From the NCBI RefSeq assembly GCF_001941625.1, contig NZ_CP016076.1, forward strand, positions 2,790,001-2,854,000: DNA of 64,000 nt, written 5' to 3'. The notes beneath the pieces are model-generated. The model was not told where the DNA came from. It did not search any database and saw nothing but the letters and a program-made list of their open reading frames with translations. Positions 9,447 through 18,435 of this stretch are shown here, one piece after another; the first letter of the stretch is position 1; every line of letters begins with the position of its first letter. Source of the DNA: Actinoalloteichus fjordicus (GTDB taxonomy: Bacteria; Actinomycetota; Actinomycetes; Mycobacteriales; Pseudonocardiaceae). The position numbers and the translations under genes are program-made.

Positions 9447-10375
9447 GCACCGTCGTCACCGAGAATCCGCCCCGGTCCATCGGATCCGTCCTCCGCGCGT
9501 ACGTCGCGCTCACCAAGCCGAGGGTCGTCGAGCAGCTCCTCGTCACCACGATCCCGGCGATGCTGCTGGCCCAGCGTGGCGTCCCCTCCCTGTGGCTGGT
9601 GCTGGCGACGCTGGTCGGCGGAACGATGGCCGCTGCCAGCGCGAACGCGTTGAACTGCGTCATCGACGCCGACATCGACGCCGTCATGAAGCGCACCAGC
9701 ACTCGCCCGCTGGTCCGGTCCCAGGTGTCTCCGCGCAACGCGCTGATCTTCGCCGTCACGCTCGGCCTCGGCTCGTTCGGCTTCCTGTGGCTCACGACGA
9801 ACCTGCTGGCCGCCGTGCTCGCGGTGGCCACGATCCTGTTCTACGTCCTCGTGTACACGATGGTGCTCAAGCGCCGCACGGCGCAGAACATCATCTGGGG
9901 CGGCGCGGCGGGCTGCATGCCCGTCGTGATCGGCTGGTCCGCGGTCACGGGCACGGTGGAGTGGCCTGCGCTGGTGATGTTCGGCGTGATCTTCTTCTGG
10001 ACGCCGCCGCACACCTGGGCACTGGCGATGCGTTTCCGGGAGGACTACAAGCGGGCAGGCGTGCCGATGCTGCCTGCCGTGGCGCCCGCCGAGTACGTGT
10101 CGCGACAGATCGTGATCTTCAGCTGGGTGATGGTCGTCTGGACCCTGCTCCTGGTCCCCGCCGCGAGTTGGATCTACCTCGCGTTGGCCGTCGTGAGCGG
10201 CGCGTGGTTCCTGATCTCGGCGCATCGACTGCACCTCGGTGTGCGCCGTGGCGTCGAGGTGCGGCCGATGCGCCTGTTCCACCTGTCCAACACCTATCTG
10301 ATGGCGTTGTTCGTGGGGTTGGCGGTCGACTCGGTGATCGGTTGGCCCGCGTTCGGCTGGACCTTCAGCTTCTGA
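9443..10375 (+). CDS. ctaB: Protoheme IX farnesyltransferase (heme O synthase)
   Basis: 310 residues, membrane protein of the UbiA prenyltransferase family. It farnesylates heme B to heme O for cytochrome oxidase; the ctaA product encoded at 24.3 kb then makes heme A. The prenyl-diphosphate motif [19 protein letters not shown] lies near residue 68 and a second aspartate-containing loop, [16 protein letters not shown], near 195. About nine hydrophobic helices are visible. I use the GTG at 9443, which has GGGAG seven bases upstream and gives the normal N-terminus ([20 protein letters not shown]). The frame is open further upstream. Its 3' end overlaps the convergent SGNH gene by 82 bases. Confidence 0.94.
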   Translation: MSTVVTENPPRSIGSVLRAYVALTKPRVVEQLLVTTIPAMLLAQRGVPSLWLVLATLVGGTMAAASANALNCVIDADIDAVMKRTSTRPLVRSQVSPRNALIFAVTLGLGSFGFLWLTTNLLAAVLAVATILFYVLVYTMVLKRRTAQNIIWGGAAGCMPVVIGWSAVTGTVEWPALVMFGVIFFWTPPHTWALAMRFREDYKRAGVPMLPAVAPAEYVSRQIVIFSWVMVVWTLLLVPAASWIYLALAVVSGAWFLISAHRLHLGVRRGVEVRPMRLFHLSNTYLMALFVGLAVDSVIGWPAFGWTFSF

Positions 10376-11187
10376 GCCTCGGTAGCGTCGCTCCGCCGCG
10401 CGGGGGTGGTCCCGCCCTGCCGGGCGGGGGCGGTGGCCCATGCCCAGCGGTCGACGGCGGCGTCGGCCAGCAGTTCGGCCCACTTCCGCACGCCGACGGC
10501 CGAGGGATGGAAGCCGTCCGAGGCGAAGAATCCCGCTCCGTCGATCAGGCGTGGCGAGACGGCGACATGTCGTCCGTTCGCCGCCTGTAGGACTGCGGCG
10601 TAGATCCGGTCCAGCAGCGCGGCATAGGCGGCCAGCATCGTCCGCAGCGGGTTGGGCAGGGTGGGGAAGCGACTGAACGGCGGAAGGCCCGCCGCCAACG
10701 TCGGCACCGCGCCGAACCGGTGGCGCACGGCGCTGACCAGCGCGGTGGTGTCTCGTCGCCAGGCTGCGGGCGGGCGAAGGGCGGTGACGTCGTTGACGCC
10801 GAGTGAGAGGACCACCAGGTCCGGCCGCCAGCCTGCATCGTCCAGCTCGGGCAGCAGGTCGGCGTGCGCCTGCCGTGCCGTCGCACCCGGTCTGGCCGCC
10901 AGCCGCCAGTGGACGTCGCGACCCGTGCGGACGGCGAGTGCCTCGGCGAGCTGCGGCGCCAGCGAGTCCCGGATGTCCGCCAGTCCGACGCCTGCCCCGG
11001 TGGAGTCGCCGAGCACGGCCACCCGCAGCGCGGGACCCGCGCCGGGGGAGCGGCCTCGTCGCGGACCGTCGGCCGCAGGCAGCCGAGGGATCTCCTCGCG
11101 GATGCGCCTGCCCTGCGCGACGACCAGGCCGAATAACACGGCCGTCGCGGTTCCGGCGGCGAGGGCCGCCGTCCTGACGACTCTCAT
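10294..11187 (-). CDS. SGNH/GDSL-family hydrolase, membrane-anchored or secreted
   Basis: 297 residues. An N-terminal hydrophobic helix ([19 protein letters not shown]) looks like a signal anchor. The SGNH blocks are clear: [12 protein letters not shown] near residue 57 (nucleophile Ser), [10 protein letters not shown] near 130 (block III Asn), and [18 protein letters not shown] near 225 (catalytic Asp/His). Such enzymes are lipases or esterases acting on lipids, cell-wall acyl groups or carbohydrate esters; the substrate is unknown. It is divergent from a PadR regulator 60 bases away, which may control it. The last 27 or so residues are encoded antisense to the end of ctaB and have no domain character, so the natural C-terminus may be a read-through extension. 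Confidence 0.85.
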   Translation of the reverse strand: MRVVRTAALAAGTATAVLFGLVVAQGRRIREEIPRLPAADGPRRGRSPGAGPALRVAVLGDSTGAGVGLADIRDSLAPQLAEALAVRTGRDVHWRLAARPGATARQAHADLLPELDDAGWRPDLVVLSLGVNDVTALRPPAAWRRDTTALVSAVRHRFGAVPTLAAGLPPFSRFPTLPNPLRTMLAAYAALLDRIYAAVLQAANGRHVAVSPRLIDGAGFFASDGFHPSAVGVRKWAELLADAAVDRWAWATAPARQGGTTPARRSDATEAQKLKVQPNAGQPITESTANPTNNAIR

Positions 11188-11210
11188 CGGGGCTCCTAAT
11201 ATTCTCGATT

Positions 11211-11227
11211 AAACTAGTCAACTATTT
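11211..11227. promoter_or_regulatory. Inverted-repeat operator between SGNH gene and padR
   Basis: TAGTCAACTA (11215-11224) is an inverted repeat (TAGT-CA-ACTA), with further matching bases on each side (AA and TT). It sits in a short AT-rich patch between two divergent starts. On the minus strand it overlaps a TTGACT that is a good -35 for the SGNH gene. PadR dimers bind such dyads, so autoregulation and control of the SGNH gene is the natural reading. Binding itself is inferred. Confidence 0.5.
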
Positions 11228-11247
11228 GAGTATGAGAGACGATCATA

Positions 11248-11820
11248 ATGGCCCTTCGTCATGCCGTCCTCGCCGCGCTGGCGGATCGCAGGCTCTCGGC
11301 TTATGAACTCGCCCGGCGATTCGACGTGACCGTTGCTCACTTCTGGCACGCCACCGCGCAGCAGCTCTCCGTCGAGCTGGCGAGGATGGAGGCCGCCTGC
11401 CTCGTCGTCGGTCACGAGGTCGTCCGGGATCGACGGCCCACCAAGCGGGTTTTCACGATCGCGTCTGCGGGTGCTGACGAGCTGGCGGCCTTCATCGAAA
11501 GGCCGACCCGGCCCACCGCGATCAAGGACGACCTGACGGTGGCCGTGCACGCGGCCGAGTTCGGCTCGTCTGCCGCCGTGCTGCGTGACCTGGCTGAACG
11601 CCGGGAACAGGCCGAGGTCAAGCTGGCCGACTTCCACGGGATGGCCCGCGAGATGCTGGCCGGGCGGACCGAGGAGGAGTACCTCGAGACCGCTGAACGG
11701 ATCGGTCCCTACCTGGCGCTCCGCCGGGGAATCGCGTTCGAGGAGCAGACCGCGGCCTGGTGCGAGTCCACCGCGCACGCCCTGTCCCGGCGGCTCGACC
11801 GGGCCCGCCGGGGAACTTAG
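11248..11820 (+). CDS. PadR-family transcriptional regulator
   Basis: 190 residues. The N-terminal winged helix (ALRHAVLAALADRRLSAYEL, then FDVTVAHFWHATAQQLSVEL and a KRVFTIASAG wing) is the PadR DNA-binding domain. The C-terminal half from about residue 90 is the helical PadR dimerisation domain (AEFGSSAAVLRDLAERREQA). PadR repressors usually respond to small aromatic or lipophilic compounds. The ATG at 11248 lies 60 bases from the divergent SGNH hydrolase, with a dyad between them. A ligand cannot be inferred. Confidence 0.9.
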   Translation: MALRHAVLAALADRRLSAYELARRFDVTVAHFWHATAQQLSVELARMEAACLVVGHEVVRDRRPTKRVFTIASAGADELAAFIERPTRPTAIKDDLTVAVHAAEFGSSAAVLRDLAERREQAEVKLADFHGMAREMLAGRTEEEYLETAERIGPYLALRRGIAFEEQTAAWCESTAHALSRRLDRARRGT

Positions 11821-11955
11821 CGTGACTAAAGGATTCCCCCGTCTGGCCGCAGAATCCGACCGCGACGCTGCCTAGCCTGTGACTGGCGACTCACCCGGAT
11901 CTCACCTCGGCAGCCCGCGCCGAGGCCGCGGCGCCGGGCAGGCGGAGGTCTTTCC

Positions 11956-13962
11956 ATGCGTGTGCGGCACATCGGGATCGGGCGACGAGCGGTGGTCACG
12001 GCCACCATGGCGGCCTTACTGGCCTCGTCGGGGGCGCTGACCGCCCAGGCGGCGGTCGCCGACGGCGTGGGAGGGCCCGGCGGGCCCGCCCGAGTCGAAC
12101 CGATCGACCCGCAGAGCTGGGTCAATCCCGAGGACATGACCTGGGAGGACTACCGGGCGGTGCCCGGCACCACGTGGGCCGACCCCTCGCTGGTGCCCAC
12201 CGAGCAGACCTTCCGGGGCGCGCTCGTCCTCGCCGACTATCCCGATCAGGACTTCGTCGTCACCCGGCCCGCCGGGTCGACGGTGTTCGGCAACCCGGAC
12301 GCGCTCGCCGCCGACGTCCCGCGCGAGGACGTCGCCGAGTTCTACGAGGGCTTCCTCAACAGCCCTGGCGAGCTCAACCGGGGCCACACGATCAACGAGT
12401 ACTGGATGGAGGACTCCCGAGGGCGCTTCGGCGTGGAGCTCACCGGGTTCGGCCCGTACCGGCTGCCGGGGCAGTCCTTCGAGTACGGGATCGACATGCA
12501 GGGTCCCGAATTCTGTCCGGCAGGCTACTCGTGCGATCGCGACCTGCGGACCGACGCGGGCGCCGCCTGGCGAGCCGAGGTCGGCGACCAGGTTCCCGAG
12601 GGCTTCGACTTCGTCTTCTTCCTCAGCGCGGGCCAGGACGAGTCGTCCACCTGGCAGGAGTTCGGCGAGATGATGTTCCAGAATCGCGAGGACGTCCCGG
12701 ACGAGTTCGGCCCGCCGGACCCTGACCTGCCCAACTGGTCGGACACCCGCTACGTCGACTGGACCTCGTGGCGCGCGGCGGCGGGCATCTGGCCCAACGC
12801 GCGGGCGGGCTCCTCCACCCAGGCCGAGAGCTCCGGCCAGGGCGTCTACGCCCACGAGCTGAGCCACATCCTGGGCATCGGCGACAACTACAACAACCCC
12901 TTCGCCGATCCGCCGATCCGCTCCTACAGCGGTCTCTGGGACATGATGAGCCGAGGCACCTTCAACGGACCCGGCGGCACCCATACGCGATGGCTGATCC
13001 CGCCGACCTCGGGCAGCGCGATGGGCGCGCATCACATGGTGCGCAACAAGCTCCAGCTCGGCCTGATCGACGAGTCCGAGGTGCTGCGCGTCGACGGCGG
13101 CGACCTGGCCGAGAGCGGTCTGGTCGTCGCCGAGGTCACCGCCCGCGCCGCCGAGCCGACGGGCGATGCGGTGACGGGACTGAACGTGGTGCTGCCCGAC
13201 GGTGACCTCTCGCCGCCCTGCGATCAGCGGACCGACCCGCTGTGCGACGGCGGTGGCTACCAGAACTACACCCTGGAGGTCGTCGACCGGATGGGCAGTG
13301 ACTCCTTTGCCCCCGACAGCGGGGTGCTGCTGGCCAAGACGAAGGATGAGGACCGGGCGCCCTTCATCTGGGTGATCGACGCCAACCCCGAGGACATCGG
13401 GCTGGTCGACTTCTACCGGCCCGACGGCACACCAGCGATGGTCACGGTCGGCGATGCACGGCAGCTCGCCGACGCACTGTTCAAGGCGGGCACCGGCTCC
13501 GGCAGCCTTGCCGAGCACGTCGACGAGGCCAACCGTCTGCATTTCTACGTCCTGGGTCTGCGACGCGACGAGGACGAGGTCCTGTCCTACACCGTCGCGG
13601 TGCGGTCGCTGGACGGCGACGGCCCGCACCGCAGGGGACTGTCGCTTCGCCCCGCCCGCGCCGCACAGACCGAGGACGGGATCGCCCGCTGTTCGTTCCC
13701 GCTGCGCAACACCGGGGAGGCGGCGGCGGAGCACGGCGGCGACGTCTACCGGCTCAGCGCGGCCACCGGAGCGCAGGGCTGGTCGGTGCGGCTGCCCGCC
13801 GAGCTGGCGGCGGCGGCACCGGGGGAGACCGTGGACGTCGGGGTGATCGCGACGGCCGACCGCGACGCCGCCCGGACCGGCGAGGTCACGCTGACCGCCG
13901 TGTCGGAGAGCGATCCGGAGCAGACGCAGACCGCGCGCTGCCGGGTCATCCGCTCTCGATGA
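11956..13962 (+). CDS. Secreted M6-family-like zinc metalloprotease
   Basis: 668 residues. A Sec signal peptide occupies about residues 1-33 (MRVRHIGIGRR, a hydrophobic stretch, then ALTAQAA). The zinc-binding motif GVYAHELSHILGIGDNY is near residue 300 (HExxH), followed by SGLWDMMSRGTF, where a Met-turn is expected, as in immune-inhibitor-A-like M6 peptidases. The last 130 residues form a beta-rich domain of the NEW3/fibronectin type (EVTLTAVSESDPEQTQTARC). It should act outside the cell on proteins. It overlaps the next lipoprotein gene by four bases (ATGA), so the two are probably co-expressed. Confidence 0.87.
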   Translation: MRVRHIGIGRRAVVTATMAALLASSGALTAQAAVADGVGGPGGPARVEPIDPQSWVNPEDMTWEDYRAVPGTTWADPSLVPTEQTFRGALVLADYPDQDFVVTRPAGSTVFGNPDALAADVPREDVAEFYEGFLNSPGELNRGHTINEYWMEDSRGRFGVELTGFGPYRLPGQSFEYGIDMQGPEFCPAGYSCDRDLRTDAGAAWRAEVGDQVPEGFDFVFFLSAGQDESSTWQEFGEMMFQNREDVPDEFGPPDPDLPNWSDTRYVDWTSWRAAAGIWPNARAGSSTQAESSGQGVYAHELSHILGIGDNYNNPFADPPIRSYSGLWDMMSRGTFNGPGGTHTRWLIPPTSGSAMGAHHMVRNKLQLGLIDESEVLRVDGGDLAESGLVVAEVTARAAEPTGDAVTGLNVVLPDGDLSPPCDQRTDPLCDGGGYQNYTLEVVDRMGSDSFAPDSGVLLAKTKDEDRAPFIWVIDANPEDIGLVDFYRPDGTPAMVTVGDARQLADALFKAGTGSGSLAEHVDEANRLHFYVLGLRRDEDEVLSYTVAVRSLDGDGPHRRGLSLRPARAAQTEDGIARCSFPLRNTGEAAAEHGGDVYRLSAATGAQGWSVRLPAELAAAAPGETVDVGVIATADRDAARTGEVTLTAVSESDPEQTQTARCRVIRSR

Positions 13963-14486
13963 GCCGTGACCACGGGCCTGCCCGCTGCTCGACGCCTGCC
14001 GGACTCGGCGCGGCGTCGGGACGCGCCCCGGCCCGGTTCTCCGCACTCCTCCTCGCGCTCGCCTGCCTCGCCGGGTGCGGGGCCGAGGAGGCGATCCCGG
14101 CTGCGGCGTCCTCGGGGGCCGACGGCGAGAGGCTGACCGTGCGGGTGCTGCTGCGCGACGGCGTCTTCCGGGCGCCCGGCGCGGAATGCTCCGGGACGGC
14201 CTCGATGGCCGACCTGCACGCCACCGCGCCGTTCCGGCTCCTCGACGACGAGGATCGGCTGCTGGCCGAGGGGGAGCTGCCGGCAGGCCGGGCCGTCTCG
14301 GCGGTGGAAGCGGAGTTGGACGCGGCACTGGACGAGGACACCGCTCCGCGCCGACCCACGTTCTGCGAGGTGACGGTGACGGTGACCGCGCCGTCGTCGC
14401 CGAGTTACCGACTCGCCGTCGCCGACCGGGAACCGCTGCCGCTCACCGCCGCCGAGGATGACCAGTGGGTTACCGCTCTGCCTTGA
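13959..14486 (+). CDS. Putative lipoprotein of unknown function
   Basis: 175 residues. A long basic N-region is followed by LLLALACLAGCGAEE, a lipobox (LAGC) placing the lipidated Cys near residue 40. The mature part is beta-rich with two more cysteines (GAECSGTASMADLHATAPF and RPTFCEVTVTVTAPS) that could form a disulfide. I do not recognise a domain. The ATG overlaps the protease stop, so it may be a partner or immunity-like companion of the M6 protease. This is inferred from position only. Confidence 0.7.
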   Translation: MSRDHGPARCSTPAGLGAASGRAPARFSALLLALACLAGCGAEEAIPAAASSGADGERLTVRVLLRDGVFRAPGAECSGTASMADLHATAPFRLLDDEDRLLAEGELPAGRAVSAVEAELDAALDEDTAPRRPTFCEVTVTVTAPSSPSYRLAVADREPLPLTAAEDDQWVTALP

Positions 14487-14784
14487 TCAGCACCTTTTGG
14501 CCGCCGATACCGGCCGGACCGGAGATCCGTTCGTGCCCAGCCGGGACGTCCACCGGGGCGCCTTCGACGGGCGGGCCAGCCGGGCGGCGACCGGTCGGCG
14601 TCGCCCCGGCCGATCGCCGCAGCAGGCCGGGCAGGCGGACCCGGTCCGGCGAGGCCGCCGGCTCGGAACCACCCCGCCCGACAGAGAGGATGCACCGCGT
14701 GCGGATGTCCCCCGACCGCCTGCCGCCCTGCGTAGTCGCGGCGAGCGCTGCCCCGTTCTCGCCGCCGTGGAGCACCGGGGCGCG

Positions 14785-15393
14785 GACATGACCGCCCTCG
14801 ATGCGCCGCCTCGCACCCGACGTCTCCTCGGCACGCTGGTCGCCGCCCTGTTCGCCGTGTCGGCCTGTGACCCCGGCGCGGCCCGGGACGGGGTCGCCCC
14901 TGGCGGCGCCGATCGACTGCCGGGACCCGTCGCCGAGGAGATCCGCTACCACGAGCCCGAGGCGGCTCCCGCCGCGCCCGATCTGGAGCTGACGCTGCTC
15001 GACGGTGCCGAGATCGGCCTGTCGACGCTGTGGGACGACCGCCCGGTGGTGCTGGTCTTCTTCAGCTCCTGGTGTGCGACGTGCGCCGATCAGCAGCAGG
15101 CGCTCTCGGACCTGGCCGAGGTGCACGGCGATGCGGTGTCGTTCGTCGGGGTCGCGAGCCGCGACGACCCCGCCGCCGTCACGGACTTCCTCGTCGAGCA
15201 CGAGGTGCCCTATCCCGTCGCGGTGGACGCCGACCGTGCGGCGGCGCGACACTACGCCGCCGAGGAGCCGCCGCTGATCGCGGTGATCGGTCGGGGCGGC
15301 GGCCTGCTGCGCGGGATTCCGGGCGGCGTGGCCGATCCGGCGAGGGCCGAGGAGCTCGACGCGGAGCTGTCGGCGCTCTACCGCCGGGGCTGA
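14785..15393 (+). CDS. TlpA-like thioredoxin-fold lipoprotein
   Basis: 202 residues from the ATG at 14785. TLVAALFAVSACDPG is a lipobox with Cys near residue 26. The thioredoxin/AhpC-TSA domain begins near residue 60: VVLVFFSSWCATCADQQQAL holds the redox CxxC (CATC), and PPLIAVIGRGGG near 165 contains the cis-proline region. It should be an extracytoplasmic thiol-disulfide oxidoreductase of the TlpA/ResA type. The 298 bases before it (14487-14784) hold no recognisable gene. Potential clients are the two-cysteine lipoprotein and the protease just upstream. Confidence 0.85.
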   Translation, partial: DMTALDAPPRTRRLLGTLVAALFAVSACDPGAARDGVAPGGADRLPGPVAEEIRYHEPEAAPAAPDLELTLLDGAEIGLSTLWDDRPVVLVFFSSWCATCADQQQALSDLAEVHGDAVSFVGVASRDDPAAVTDFLVEHEVPYPVAVDADRAAARHYAAEEPPLIAVIGRGGGLLRGIPGGVADPARAEELDAELSALYRRG

Positions 15394-16041
15394 GCCCCGG
15401 TCGATTCCGCCTGCCAGGGCGCGCATCCTCTCCCTCGATGCGGGTCCGCTGCCCGCCCGCCGAAAGAAGCCGGAGCGGGCGTCGTCGGCTGATCCGAGCC
15501 GTCCGACACTCCGGACTCGCCACAGCCGGGCACCGGCCGGGCCGCCGTGCGCCGCGCGGCGTGTCATCGGCGGCGATCCCGCGCTCGTTCGGGCCGCCGC
15601 CGATCGACCCTGCGCTGCCAGGACGCGATTTGACAATTCGTCAAGTCCGGAGAGTGTCGGTGCCGACCGGCGACCGCCTTGTGAATCGACACGGCAGCCG
15701 CGATTCTGAATCCGGCACGGCGTCGAGGACGATGTCCGAGTCCGTGGTGAGACGTCAATCAGAATGGAGGGTCCGCCGCTCGAAGAATGATCGATGGCGA
15801 TCTCCCTTCGGCTGTTCCCAGGGTGAACTCACCATTCATCTCAGCAAGGCGATCGACGGTCGATGCTGGTCAAGTCGGTTACGACGAAGCGAACACCGAC
15901 TTTTTCGGGATCGCGACCGAGTCGGATGACGGCCTTTCCCTCGCCGCCTGACTCGTCGTCCGGTCGATCGCAGTCGGCAATCAGTGAATTCCTGCCCATG
16001 TCGAGCATGGGCAGCCTCTCTCGCGCAGATCAGGAGAATTC
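15394..16041 (+). other. Intergenic region before the MFS exporter
   Basis: No coding frame here looks real. From about 15620 the base composition drops in GC. It contains the dyad TTGACAATTCGTCAA at 15630-15644 and ends with AGGAG before the GTG at 16042. The downstream exporter is probably controlled from this region by a regulator not encoded here. Confidence 0.5.
15630..15644. promoter_or_regulatory. Inverted repeat TTGAC-N5-GTCAA
   Basis: TTGACAATTCGTCAA is a perfect five-base dyad with a five-base spacer, about 400 bases upstream of the MFS gene. Its form resembles a TetR- or MarR-type operator. TTGACA could also serve as a -35 element, but I see no good -10 at the right distance. No cognate regulator gene is adjacent. 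Confidence 0.35.
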
Positions 16042-17529
16042 GTGACCATTCAAGAAGGCGTGTCGTCGGTCGCCTCGGGGCATTCCGGTGCCGACGTCGA
16101 CACTGCGGTGGACAGCCAGGAGCGGAGACAGTTCTGGATTCTGCTCGTCACCATGGCGGGCACCTTCCTCGCGTTGCTCGACTCCTTCATCGTCAACGTC
16201 GCCATCCCGTCGATCCAACGCGACCTGGGGGCGAACCTCGCCGAGATCCAGCTCATCGTCGGCGGCTACACGCTCGTCTACGGTCTGCTGCTCATCACCG
16301 GCGGCAGGCTCGGTGACATCCGCGGTTACCGGCCCACCTTCATCGTCGGCGTCCTGGTGTTCATCGTCGCGTCGGCGGCCTGTGCGCTGGCGTCGAGTCC
16401 CGGTGCGCTCATCGCATTCCGCGTCGCGCAGGGCGTCGGCGCCGCGCTGTTCTATCCGCAGGTGCTCTCCATCCTGCAGACCGCGTTCAGCGGTCGGCGG
16501 CGGACGATGGCCTTCGGCGTCTTCGGGGCGACCATCGGCCTCGCCTCGATCGCCGGACAGGTCCTGGGCGGCATCCTGACCAGCGCCGACCTGTTCGGAC
16601 TCGGGTGGCGGACGATCTTCTTGATCAACGTGCCGGTCGGCCTGCTCGCGGTGGTCGGTGCGTGGCGGGTGCTGCCCCGCACGCGATCGGACTCCCCGCC
16701 CCGCCTCGACCTCGTCGGCTCGGTGATCGTCAGCGTGGCGTTGGGCATGCTGGTCCTGCCGTTGGTGATCGGCCGGGAGATCGGCTGGCCGGTCTGGACG
16801 ACGGTGCTGCTCGCGGCCTCCGTGCCCGCCCTGATCGGTTACGTGGCCTGGGAGAACCGGGTGGCCCGACGCGGCGGCGATCCGCTCACCGATCCGGCGT
16901 TGTTCCGCAGCGGACCCTTCGCGGCGGGCTCGGGTATCGCGCTGGCCTTCTTCTCGGGCAACGCCGCCCTCTTCCTGCTGCTGACGCTGGAGTTGCAGAC
17001 CGGGCTGGGCATGTCGGCGCTCGGGGCGGGACTGGTCTTCGTCCCGCTGTCGGCGGCCTTCATGATCTCCTCCGTCGTCGCGCCGAGGCTGACACCCCGG
17101 TTCGGCAACGGCGTCCTCACCTTCGGCTACGTGCTCAATGCGGCGGGGACCGCGCTGCTGATCGGGACCTCGGCGGTGCTGGGTCCGGACCTCACCGGGC
17201 CCGCGATGATCCCCAGCCTCATCCTGATCGGCTTCGGCCAAGGGCTCGGCGTGAGCCCGCTGCTGGGCGCGGTGCTCAGCGCCGTGCCGCCGAGGGAGGC
17301 GGGCGCCGCCTCCGGCGTGATGGAGACCCTCATCCAGATCGCGATGTCGTTGGGCATCGCCGTGATCGGGCTGATCTTCTTCACGCTGCTCGGCCCGGTC
17401 GAGGGCGTGGTCGACCCCGCGCACGCCACGCGGGCCTTCACCCTGGCGCTGATCGCGAACCTCGTGGTCGCGCTGATCGCGATCCCGCTGACCCGGCGGC
17501 TGCCTCCCATGCGGCGAGCCGGGGGCTGA
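16042..17529 (+). CDS. MFS transporter, DHA2 (EmrB/QacA-type, 14 TM) family
   Basis: 495 residues with about 14 hydrophobic helices. Motif C-like and DHA2 features are present: TFLALLDSFIVNVAIPSIQR near residue 40, LLITGGRLGDIRGYRP near 82 (motif A, GxLaDrxGrrp form), and FRVAQGVGAALFYPQVL near 125. These proton antiporters export drugs, antibiotics or other small hydrophobic molecules. The GTG at 16042 has AGGAG eight bases upstream. No regulator or biosynthetic gene is adjacent, so the substrate is unknown. Confidence 0.9.
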   Translation: MTIQEGVSSVASGHSGADVDTAVDSQERRQFWILLVTMAGTFLALLDSFIVNVAIPSIQRDLGANLAEIQLIVGGYTLVYGLLLITGGRLGDIRGYRPTFIVGVLVFIVASAACALASSPGALIAFRVAQGVGAALFYPQVLSILQTAFSGRRRTMAFGVFGATIGLASIAGQVLGGILTSADLFGLGWRTIFLINVPVGLLAVVGAWRVLPRTRSDSPPRLDLVGSVIVSVALGMLVLPLVIGREIGWPVWTTVLLAASVPALIGYVAWENRVARRGGDPLTDPALFRSGPFAAGSGIALAFFSGNAALFLLLTLELQTGLGMSALGAGLVFVPLSAAFMISSVVAPRLTPRFGNGVLTFGYVLNAAGTALLIGTSAVLGPDLTGPAMIPSLILIGFGQGLGVSPLLGAVLSAVPPREAGAASGVMETLIQIAMSLGIAVIGLIFFTLLGPVEGVVDPAHATRAFTLALIANLVVALIAIPLTRRLPPMRRAGG

Positions 17530-17912
17530 GCGTCCGGGCGTGGGGCCGATCGAGTCGATGGGCGGGGACACGATGCCGTCGTGCTCCGCCCACCGGGACA
17601 GGCCGCAGGGTCGAGCGGAGTCGGGGGGCACCGTTCGAGACACCCGATCGCCGAGTGGGATGCGCCTGGCTGGTGCTGAGAACGCCTCGGCACCATCCTA
17701 GCCAAGAGTCTTAACTCAATTTGCGAGAGGCTGGAAATTTTAATAGAAATCTGTCGAAATCTTTGATAAGGGCGAGCTCGAGGCTGCCGTCGAATGGGTG
17801 ATTCCTCCTGAGGGGGTGTACTCTATTCGTGTGATCTGTGTCGTTTGCTCTTCCCTTCTGGGTGATTCACAATCAGGATTGATGTTGCGCTGATATTAAA
17901 TGGAAGGAATTC
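17530..17912 (+). other. AT-rich intergenic region before the SH3-like gene
   Basis: From about 17700 the GC content falls sharply compared with the rest of the window. No coding frame is convincing. The 10-mer TGGGTGATTC occurs twice, at 17795-17804 and 17859-17868, as direct repeats 64 bases apart. GGAAGGA precedes the start at 17913. The low GC continues through the next gene and suggests that this segment was acquired. Confidence 0.5.
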
Positions 17913-18290
17913 GTGATGACGTTGTCGAGTAGACCTGTTAGAGCGCTGATTGGGCTGATGGTGGTCGTGCTTATTCAGTTAGGTTCTTTTTCTCAGGCGG
18001 CCGCGTCGTCGCCGGATGAGCTGGGTCACGCGTACGAGCAGGAATTGATGCAGACTCAAGCGTGTGGAAATAGTGAATTTGGTCCGGTGAGAGTTCGAAC
18101 TGGACCCGGCACGAATTACAGTTCCCCGGTCTCGCTCGGGGTGGGGGAATGTCGAAGTATTCAGGGGTCCGCGTATGCTGGTAGTTACACATGTGTTCCC
18201 GGTGGGCCAGTGTATGAATTCTGGTATGAGATCGTCCGTGTTCCGATGTTGACGGCGTGGGTGGCTGGAGCGTGCGTTAGCACCCGTTAG
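17913..18290 (+). CDS. Small secreted bacterial SH3-like protein
   Basis: 125 residues. A signal peptide spans about residues 1-31 (hydrophobic ALIGLMVVVLIQLGSF, then SQAAAS). The mature domain contains VRVRTGPGTNYSSPVSLGVG, the classic start of a bacterial SH3 (SH3b) repeat. Four cysteines (ACGNS, GECRS, YTCVP, GACVS) are evenly placed and could form two disulfides. SH3b domains bind cell-wall peptides or partner proteins. The start is GTG at 17913 or ATG at 17916, with GGAAGGA upstream. Codon use and GC are lower than in neighbouring genes, which fits horizontal acquisition. Confidence 0.75.
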   Translation: MMTLSSRPVRALIGLMVVVLIQLGSFSQAAASSPDELGHAYEQELMQTQACGNSEFGPVRVRTGPGTNYSSPVSLGVGECRSIQGSAYAGSYTCVPGGPVYEFWYEIVRVPMLTAWVAGACVSTR

Positions 18291-18435
18291 GCTGCGCAGG
18301 GTTCGCGTCCTGGTTGTTTGCGTGCATGCCGGGACGCGACTCTTCGTTGTGAGATGTTTTCGAAGTGGCGATACAAAATTGCAGCGGGCGGGTAGGTGCT
18401 TGTATGCGCTGTGTGCCAACGTACAGTGGTTGACT

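Noticed and set aside
12016-14328. A 770-codon minus-strand open frame opposite the M6 protease
   Set aside because: It is antisense to a gene with signal peptide and HExxH motif, has Arg/Gly/Val-rich composition and no domain; it arises from high-GC third codon positions.
15384-15400. CCGGGGCT-G-AGCCCCGG palindrome at the TlpA stop codon as a terminator
   Set aside because: The loop would be only one base, or the stem only six pairs; too weak to call.
16030-17643. A 537-codon minus-strand open frame opposite the MFS gene
   Set aside because: Highly charged, low-complexity translation that mirrors the transporter's codons; no start signal or family features.
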